From assembly GCA_949710005.1 (NCBI GenBank), contig OX453275.1, forward strand, positions 34,468,718-34,532,717: a stretch of DNA of 64,000 nucleotides, written 5' to 3'. The translations under genes were made by a program, and so were the position numbers. A model generated the notes under the pieces. It saw only the letters and a list, made by a program, of their open reading frames with translations. It was not told where the DNA came from and searched no databases. Shown piece by piece: positions 62,881-64,000 of the stretch; position 1 is the stretch's first letter, and the number at the start of each line of letters is the position of its first letter. The stretch comes from Ricordea florida. Its lineage: Eukaryota; Cnidaria; Anthozoa; Corallimorpharia; Ricordeidae.

Positions 62881-64000
62881 TACTTATTAGTATTTTTATT
62901 GTTGTTAAGGGTATTATTGTTATCATTAACCGCTTCTAGTTTTGACCGGATAATGTGCTCCTGCATGGGTGTTGTGCTAGGCGTTGACTCTTCCCAATAT
63001 CTGGCTGAATAATTGCTATTTTTGAATCCGAAAAATAATATCAGCTTTCGCGCAAACCTGCATATTAGTAAGAGCACCCGTCTATGAAAATGAGTCCATT
63101 CCACTCATAAGTATGGCGAATTCGTCTCTCTCTTCTACTTCCATTCATGTACGCATTTTGCACGGATTCGGTGTCAGGTTGCCTTATTGACTTATTTTTG
63201 CAGTAACCTAATGTCGCGATTTGTCCAAAACGTGCATTATCAGGAACTGAATTTCGCGAAAATTTATCAATATACTGATGTACATTAACAAACATTTAAT
63301 CGCAGAATTGGCACGACTAATTTTTTCCATAGCTGTAGTTTCCATTACACTGGAAAAAATCATAGTTTGACATGTTCCTTTACAGCAAAGTAGAGCTATT
63401 CAAAACTACTACATAGCACCGTCAAATTTCGTTTACAGCTGAAGGACATTGTCAGTTTCTTCCAATGGGTCTTCATTAAAATTGATCGAAGAATAATAAA
63501 ATGGTATTTAATTTTGTGTGGTTGATTTTCGCGAGGATTTATTTCGCTATTTTTTTGTAAATCGCGAAATTTTCAAAGATAGGATAGCTTTTCGGCGATA
63601 AAAGGCTTTTTGTTTCCAGAATTATTGCAAAATTCCTGAATGACAGTTGTCGACATAAATACTTAGCTTACCCGCCCCCATAATTACAGTTCTTTGTTTT
63701 GTTGTCAAGTTCATGTTTTTCTGGTTGATATTGCTTTCGTGGTTGTTGTTTTCTTTTTTCTTGGCTTGTGTCTCAACTTTAATTACAGCGAGGACGAACA
63801 AAAACAATTTCTAGGCCTTGAAAGAAAAGAATTTTTTGCATGTGTGGCCGAAATTGTAGATGGAACTTTGTCCTCGCATGCAGCCACGTAACACGTGTTC
63901 TCGACGAGGCGGTATATTTATAGCGATTTCACCTAGAGGCGACAAAGTAGGAATCATTCAGCTGTCTGTGTCCTTTGTTTGACCGGTAACCAGGGTGCTT
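62881..64000. other. Non-coding end of window
   Basis: Nothing recognised apart from the edge of the LINE frame near 63100. Frames are under 80 codons and lack domain content. Confidence 0.5.

Noticed and set aside
62658-63104. 148-codon Asn/Tyr-rich protein
   Set aside because: The Asn/Tyr stretch is a translated microsatellite; only the last 55 or so residues are a LINE reverse transcriptase fragment.

Overview
This is a stretch of animal nuclear genome, most likely from an anthozoan cnidarian such as a stony coral. That assignment is inferred from short well-spliced exons in long introns, an AT-rich background, and dense interspersed repeats (tRNA-derived SINEs, Penelope-like elements, CR1/L2-type LINEs, Harbinger elements, fold-back MITEs). 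There are no bacterial operons, rRNA genes or CRISPR arrays.

The window holds one host gene that I can support end to end. It is a single-pass receptor guanylate cyclase of the natriuretic-peptide-receptor type on the + strand, from 16693 to 52722. It has 22 coding exons and 3513 coding bases, giving 1170 residues. Every junction has a GT donor and an AG acceptor, and codon phase is kept across all 21 introns. Domain order is signal peptide, ANF-receptor-like ligand-binding region (exons 1-5), cysteine-containing juxtamembrane segment (exon 6), transmembrane helix (exon 7), kinase-homology domain (exons 8-15), coiled-coil hinge (exons 15-16), class III cyclase domain (exons 17-21), and a basic Ser/Pro/Arg-rich tail ending in QTDV (exon 22). 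The cyclase residues are those of a cGMP-producing enzyme; the kinase-homology domain lacks the catalytic Asp.

Region by region. 1-16692 is non-coding upstream sequence with a palindromic MITE (7659-8156), a 1.6 kb DNA transposon with perfect 82-bp inverted repeats (8491-10095), a probable 1 kb element (13698-14709) and a tRNA-derived SINE fragment (15396-15471). Intron 2 (19415-30094) carries a short palindrome-ended element (19488-20327) and an 8.5 kb PIF/Harbinger transposon (21178-29684). The Harbinger contains two later insertions: a 107-bp Penelope-type scrap inside its transposase, and a 4755-bp Ty3/gypsy retrotransposon inside its second gene. Intron 3 has a 32-bp minisatellite. Intron 4 has a 5'-truncated LINE. 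Intron 5 has a 5'-truncated Penelope-like element with hammerhead-ribozyme-like sequences. Later introns hold MITEs, a 0.87 kb element with reiterated subterminal repeats, and a full-length tRNA-derived SINE (51288-51757).

52723-64000 has the 3' flank of the receptor gene, LINE fragments, a 0.5 kb MITE, microsatellites and degenerate duplications. I see no second host gene there.

The receptor gene is judged intact. The repeats sit in its introns and flanks and none interrupts an exon. No wholly new biological system is evident. The most unusual structures are the inverted pair of hammerhead-like motifs, the three-deep transposon nest, and the receptor's predicted PDZ-binding C-terminus.
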